Below, in pieces: positions 6,610-9,014 of a stretch of 9,014 bases of DNA. Location of the stretch: positions 8,431 to 17,444 of the forward strand of contig PAQB01000008.1 of the NCBI GenBank assembly GCA_002709185.1, written 5' to 3'. How positions within the stretch are numbered: the stretch's first letter is position 1; every line of letters starts with the position of its first letter. The translations under genes were made by a program, and so were the position numbers. This DNA comes from Flavobacteriaceae bacterium (lineage in GTDB: Bacteria > Bacteroidota > Bacteroidia > Flavobacteriales > Flavobacteriaceae). Under the pieces are notes generated by a model, which saw only the letters and a program-made list of their open reading frames with translations, was not told the DNA's origin and searched no databases.

Positions 6610-7355
6610 GAAAACAAATTGTTGCCGGAAACTGGAAAATGAATAAAGACTATGTAGATTCAGAAATATTAGTTGCTAACCTCCTGAGTCAACATAAACA
6701 TTCTAATACTGAGGTTATCATAGCCCCGCCGTTTACCAATCTTTTAGCGTCTATCAATGCGCTCAAAGGCAGCTCTATTGAAGTGGCAGCTCAAAACATG
6801 CACTTTGCTGAAAGTGGTGCTTACACCGGTGAGATCAGTGCAGCTATGTTGAAAAGTATTGGGGTAGAAACGGTTATTTTAGGCCATAGCGAACGCCGCG
6901 CCTATTTTAACGAATCGGATGATTTACTGGCCAAAAAAGTGGATACCGCTTTGGCGCATGACATGCGCGTCATTTTTTGCTTTGGAGAAGAATTGAAAGA
7001 CCGTAAGTCTGGAAATGAAAATTCTGTAGTAGAAAGTCAAATTAAAAAAGCCCTTTTTCATTTACCTGAAGCTGCTTGGGGTCAAATTGTTTTGGCTTAT
7101 GAGCCTGTTTGGGCCATTGGTACAGGCGAGACAGCCACTCCAGCCCAAGCACAAGATATGCATGCTTTTATAAGAAAAACATTGGCCAATACCTACTCCC
7201 AAAATCTTGCAGATTCTGTTTCTATTCTTTATGGCGGAAGTGTTAAATCGTCCAATGCCGAAGAGATTTTTTCAAAAACAGATGTGGATGGAGGCTTGAT
7301 TGGAGGTGCTGCTCTCGATGCAGAACATTTTACTGCCATTGTCAATGCGTTTTAA
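6606..7355 (+). CDS. tpiA: Triosephosphate isomerase
   Basis: TpiA interconverts dihydroxyacetone phosphate and glyceraldehyde 3-phosphate in glycolysis and gluconeogenesis in the cytoplasm. The 249 residues are the normal full length. The active site is complete: Asn9 and Lys11 in GNWKMN, His94 in GHSERR, and Glu166 in AYEPVWAIGTG, which runs into the flexible phosphate-binding loop 6. The C-terminal phosphate-binding glycines follow in YGGSVKSSN and DGGLIGGAAL. The start ATG overlaps the stop of the lipoprotein gene (ATGA), which suggests translational coupling. It lies among envelope and protein-modification genes rather than other glycolytic genes, as I recall for tpiA in other flavobacteria. 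Confidence 0.98.
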   Translation: MRKQIVAGNWKMNKDYVDSEILVANLLSQHKHSNTEVIIAPPFTNLLASINALKGSSIEVAAQNMHFAESGAYTGEISAAMLKSIGVETVILGHSERRAYFNESDDLLAKKVDTALAHDMRVIFCFGEELKDRKSGNENSVVESQIKKALFHLPEAAWGQIVLAYEPVWAIGTGETATPAQAQDMHAFIRKTLANTYSQNLADSVSILYGGSVKSSNAEEIFSKTDVDGGLIGGAALDAEHFTAIVNAF

Positions 7356-7358
7356 CAC

Positions 7359-8198
7359 ATGACCACCCCACTTTATATTGCTTATCATTTTGAGGTTTCC
7401 CCCCTAGTTCCTGGTAATGAAATTCTCATGGCTGAGCTTGGTGTTGTGGGTTTTGAAAGTTTTGTTGAAACTTCAGATGGGCTTTCAGCATACATTCAAG
7501 AAAAAGACCATTATAGCAGCATTTTAGAAACCTTACAGATTTTAGAAAACGACGAATTCTCTATCAGCTATCGTATTGAAGCAATCGAACAAGTCAATTG
7601 GAATGCCCAGTGGGAAGCCAACTTTAAACCCATTATAGTAGATGGGCGTTGTTGCATCAGAGCTCCTTTTCATGATTCAGCGGGTCACGAATTTGACATT
7701 GTCATTGAACCTAAAATGAGTTTTGGAACCGGACATCACGAAACCACCCACATGATGATTCAGTTTATGTTGGATACAGATTTAAAAAAAAAATCTGTTT
7801 TGGATATGGGATGTGGTACGGCTATCTTGGCCATTTTAGCAGAAAAGAAAGGAAGCAGCTCAGTAGAGGCTATTGACATTGATGAATGGTGTTATCAAAA
7901 CAGTCTCGAAAACATTCGCCGTAATTCTTGTCAAAACATCCGTGTCCTGAAGGGAGACGCAAGCTTATTAAAAGCCCAAGCATTTGATGTCATCATTGCC
8001 AATATCAACCGCAATATTCTTCTCAATGACATTCCTGTATATGCCACTTGTTTAAATGCAAATGGTTTTTTATTTTTGAGTGGGTTTTACAAAGAAGACA
8101 TCCCAAAAATCCAAGCGGTTTGCAAGTATTCTAATTTAAGTTTTGAAGCGCAAATTTTTAGGAACGACTGGGTGGCACTAAAATTTAAAAAACAATAA
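7359..8198 (+). CDS. prmA: Ribosomal protein L11 methyltransferase
   Basis: PrmA trimethylates lysines and the N-terminus of ribosomal protein L11 using S-adenosylmethionine. The 279 residues are slightly shorter than the E. coli enzyme. The N-terminal third (about 1-90) is the L11-recognition domain. The catalytic class I methyltransferase domain follows: FGTGHHETT (122-130, the Bacteroidota form of the family's FGTGxHxTT), motif I DMGCGT (149-154), the acidic end of strand two at AIDIDEW (171-177), and motif IV NINRNIL (215-221). All SAM-binding elements are intact. Its ATG starts three bases after the tpiA stop, and its TAA shares one base with the clpS ATG. PrmA is usually dispensable; the clpS linkage appears common in this phylum, by recollection. 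Confidence 0.95.
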   Translation: MTTPLYIAYHFEVSPLVPGNEILMAELGVVGFESFVETSDGLSAYIQEKDHYSSILETLQILENDEFSISYRIEAIEQVNWNAQWEANFKPIIVDGRCCIRAPFHDSAGHEFDIVIEPKMSFGTGHHETTHMMIQFMLDTDLKKKSVLDMGCGTAILAILAEKKGSSSVEAIDIDEWCYQNSLENIRRNSCQNIRVLKGDASLLKAQAFDVIIANINRNILLNDIPVYATCLNANGFLFLSGFYKEDIPKIQAVCKYSNLSFEAQIFRNDWVALKFKKQ

Positions 8199-8473
8199 TG
8201 GCTGCAAAAGAAGAAGTTAAAGAGGCAATTGATGTTTCAAGTTTAAATGATAATTTCAATGAGATTGTATTGTTTAATGATGATGTAAACACTTTTGACC
8301 ATGTCATTGAAACTTTGGTGGCCACTTGTAACCACAGTTATGAACAAGCCGAGCAATGTTCAATTCTTGTCCATTACAAAGGGAAATGCACCGTCAAAAC
8401 AGGTCCCTACAGTGATTTAAAGCCTCGCTGTTCTAAATTGCTCGAAGCCGGGCTGAGTGCCGAAATTATATAG
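8198..8473 (+). CDS. clpS: ClpS, N-degron adaptor of the Clp protease
   Basis: ClpS binds proteins with N-terminal Leu, Phe, Tyr or Trp and delivers them to the ClpA or ClpC unfoldase of the ClpP protease. The 91 residues comprise a flexible acidic tail (about 1-20) and the compact core. The N-degron pocket residues are visible: Asn27, Asp28 and Asp29 in LFNDDVNTF, and His59 in LVHYKGK. The Asp28-to-His59 spacing of 31 equals that of E. coli Asp35 and His66, which supports the alignment. The gatekeeper position (E. coli Met40) is Phe33 here. The gene begins at the overlapping TAATG with prmA and is the last of the plus-strand operon, since the next gene is convergent. No clp protease subunit is in the window. 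Confidence 0.95.
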   Translation: MAAKEEVKEAIDVSSLNDNFNEIVLFNDDVNTFDHVIETLVATCNHSYEQAEQCSILVHYKGKCTVKTGPYSDLKPRCSKLLEAGLSAEII

Positions 8474-8492
8474 CAAACTTTTAAAGATTTTA
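8474..8492. other. Short convergent gap after clpS
   Basis: Nineteen AT-rich bases separate the stops of clpS (plus) and the rhodanese gene (minus). They contain the near-palindrome CTTTTAAAG (8478-8486) but no stable GC-rich stem, so I cannot call a terminator for either transcript. Confidence 0.5.
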
Positions 8493-9014
8493 CTAGGCGT
8501 TGCAAACCCTATTGACCAATGGTAGCTGTGTTTTCTTAAGGGCTGCAAAACCGCCCGCAATATCTATAACATTGGAAAATCCATTGGCTTTTAAAATAGA
8601 AGTTGCAATGACCGAACGGTACCCTCCACCACAATAAACATGGTAAGTTTTTTGACTCTCAATTCCCTGTATTTTTTGGTGAATGCTATCCAACGAAAGG
8701 TGCTCTATATGATCCCCTTCTAAATGTGCGCTGTTGTATTCTCCATCTTTTCGAACATCTAAAACGGCGATGGACTTGGTGTTGAATCGCTGTTCAAATT
8801 CTTTTGCTGTTATGGATGTGATTTGTTCCGTTGTTTTCCCAGCCTGGATCCAAGCCTCCATTCCGCCATCCAGATAGCCGAGGCTCTTGTCATATCCAAC
8901 TCGGGCCAGTCTTGTGATGGCTTCTTCGGAACGCCCCTCTGGAACCACCAACAAAATAGGCTGATTGATGTCTGAAATGAGCGCGCCCACCCAAGGAGCA
9001 AAACCACCATTAAG
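8493..9014 (-). CDS. Rhodanese-domain protein, probable MBL-fold/rhodanese fusion (5' partial)
   Basis: This is the C-terminal part of a sulfurtransferase-type protein. The frame stays open to the right edge (visible residues LNGGFAPWVGALIS lead in), so the GTG at 8988-8990 is not the start; 173 residues are visible. The first rhodanese-like domain ends near GYLDGGMEAWIQAGK and has VPEGRSEEA where the active-site loop should be, with no Cys, so it looks inactive. The second domain (from about TSITAKEF) has LDVRKDGEY and the active loop CGGGYRS with the catalytic Cys at 8631-8633, ending GGFAALKKTQLP. An inactive then an active rhodanese domain, plus the FAPWVG entry motif, match metallo-beta-lactamase/rhodanese fusions such as CstB-like persulfide dioxygenases. 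The hydrolase-fold domain itself is outside the window, so that part is inference. It is convergent with clpS. Confidence 0.85.
   Translation of the reverse strand, partial: LNGGFAPWVGALISDINQPILLVVPEGRSEEAITRLARVGYDKSLGYLDGGMEAWIQAGKTTEQITSITAKEFEQRFNTKSIAVLDVRKDGEYNSAHLEGDHIEHLSLDSIHQKIQGIESQKTYHVYCGGGYRSVIATSILKANGFSNVIDIAGGFAALKKTQLPLVNRVCNA

Noticed and set aside
8478..8486. CTTTTAAAG as a terminator stem
   Set aside because: It is too short, AT-only in its core and without a loop, so it would not form a stable hairpin.
8988..8990. GTG at 8988-8990 as the start of the rhodanese gene
   Set aside because: The frame stays open to 9014 and encodes NGGFAPWVGALI, which fits the interior of a larger fusion protein.
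8810..9010. Second minus-strand ORF overlapping the rhodanese gene
   Set aside because: It lies in a different frame over conserved rhodanese sequence and has low-complexity, non-family composition.

Overview
The window reads as ordinary chromosomal DNA of a Bacteroidota member, most likely Flavobacteriaceae. The DNA is AT-rich and the genes are tightly packed. Start codons lack clear Shine-Dalgarno sequences. The gene content is typical of the group: a DUF1599 (Nmad1) protein, a BT_3928-type DoxX/thioredoxin membrane protein, the FGTGHHETT form of PrmA, a ClpS beginning its core with NDDVNTF, and folP beside a CdaA-type diadenylate cyclase. The taxonomy is inferred from protein style and gene order; no marker gene is present. 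I see no mobile element, CRISPR array, tRNA, rRNA or phage gene.

Layout. (1) Bases 1-1638, plus strand: the 3' part of an MsbA-like ABC exporter whose start lies off the left edge. (2) Bases 1635-3328, minus strand: folP (dihydropteroate synthase) followed by cdaA (c-di-AMP synthase), probably one transcript. The cdaA stop overlaps the exporter stop tail to tail. (3) Bases 3329-3406: a 78-base AT-rich divergent intergenic region that must hold the promoters of both flanking transcription units. (4) Bases 3407-8473, plus strand: seven genes with junctions from -4 to +3 bases. They are DUF1599, the DoxX/Trx membrane protein, a DppB-type permease, a TlpA-like lipoprotein, tpiA, prmA and clpS. 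(5) Bases 8493-9014, minus strand: the C-terminal part of a protein with two rhodanese-type domains, probably a metallo-beta-lactamase/rhodanese fusion whose start lies off the right edge.

How the genes fit together. The long operon mixes envelope functions (two thioredoxin-fold proteins, a MauE/DoxX-like membrane domain and a peptide-type permease) with housekeeping ones (glycolysis, ribosomal protein L11 methylation, N-degron adaptor). Its compactness implies co-transcription and probably translational coupling, but it does not form one recognisable pathway.

Nothing here is clearly a new defence or mobile system. The points most worth a second look are the DUF1599 protein with an internal duplication, the MauE-like plus TlpA redox pair, the permease without its partners, the folP-cdaA pairing, two genes that appear to start with TTG, and a Phe at the ClpS gatekeeper position.
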